13,341 nucleotides of DNA from JADFUS01 sp036653215. Lineage in GTDB: Bacteria; Bacteroidota; Bacteroidia; Bacteroidales; Rikenellaceae. Positions 13,341-13,341 of this stretch are shown one piece after another; the stretch's first letter is position 1, and every line of letters begins with the position of its first letter. Both the position numbers and the translations under genes were made by a program. The notes beneath the pieces were generated by a model. The model was not told the DNA's origin. It made no database searches and saw only the letters and a program-made list of their open reading frames with translations. Location: contig JAVVUK010000041.1 in the NCBI GenBank assembly GCA_036653215.1, positions 1 through 13,341 of the forward strand. Reading direction: 5' to 3'.

Positions 13341-13341
13341 T

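Larger units (their letters stand above)
13298..13341. repeat. 44-bp near-perfect palindrome spanning divergent promoters
   Basis: The last 44 bases read almost the same on both strands: 10-bp outer arms acaaagataa/ttatctttgt match exactly, and only three positions per half (11, 16 and 22 from the edge) break symmetry. The centre is an A/T run. Part of the symmetry follows from having two -7 boxes back to back, but the inner arms match too, so an operator or cruciform is possible. Confidence 0.5.

Noticed and set aside
1..13341. CRISPR array, insertion sequence, prophage or defence island
   Set aside because: No spaced direct repeats, transposase, integrase or phage proteins were found, and composition is even across the window.

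Overview
The window looks like ordinary chromosome from an AT-rich member of the Bacteroidota, most likely Bacteroidales. Three things suggest this. Almost every transcription unit is preceded by the Bacteroidota -7 promoter box TAnnTTTG, twice with a TTTG -33 box exactly 19 bases upstream. Several genes are of lineage-typical kinds: a membrane-anchored HU/CCDC81-like protein, a DUF5715-like lipoprotein, a short flavobacterial-type arginine decarboxylase and a 906-residue pyruvate phosphate dikinase. Start sites also lack strong Shine-Dalgarno sequences. No rRNA, tRNA, CRISPR array, insertion sequence, integrase or prophage gene was seen, so this is a housekeeping region, not an accessory island.

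Layout. Bases 1-185 hold the 3' end of a rightward PurF-like amidophosphoribosyltransferase gene, which converges through a shared 19-bp hairpin terminator on a leftward arginine decarboxylase gene (268-1680). From a divergent promoter region (1681-1864) three rightward single-gene units follow, each with its own promoter and each ended by a hairpin: an HU-like/transmembrane protein (1865-2806), ppdK (2993-5713) and an M15-peptidase-like lipoprotein (5851-6504). The lipoprotein gene converges on a leftward bcp-recA operon (8146-6637) through a perfect 17-bp bidirectional terminator. Next, also leftward, is a two-gene operon for a biotin-dependent carboxyltransferase and a small biotin carrier (10110-8248). 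The right end is a very compact leftward five-gene operon (13278-10197): polysaccharide deacetylase, ubiX, an unrecognised 221-residue protein, a META-domain lipoprotein and ispE. Its junctions are 2 nt, 5 nt, an ATGA overlap and 1 nt. The window ends in a 44-bp near-palindrome with -7 boxes facing outward on both sides.

Functionally, PpdK (PEP/pyruvate interconversion) and the carboxyltransferase/biotin carrier pair (propionyl/methylmalonyl-CoA carboxyl transfer) fit the PEP-succinate-propionate metabolism of anaerobic Bacteroidota. The bcp-recA operon joins thiol-peroxide removal to recombinational repair. The ispE/ubiX operon joins isoprenoid precursor synthesis to prenylated-FMN synthesis, a process that consumes a dimethylallyl unit, and adds two probable envelope proteins and one protein of unknown role.

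No clearly new multi-gene system is visible. The points most worth a second look are: a biotin carrier whose conserved Glu three residues before the biotinyl Lys is Lys (the position whose E-to-K change harms biotinylation in E. coli BCCP); an uncharacterised protein inside the ispE/ubiX operon; a 38-bp inverted repeat abutting the ppdK promoter; a promoter flanked by inverted repeats before the HU-like gene; and a bcp promoter whose -33 box lies inside the upstream operon's terminator.
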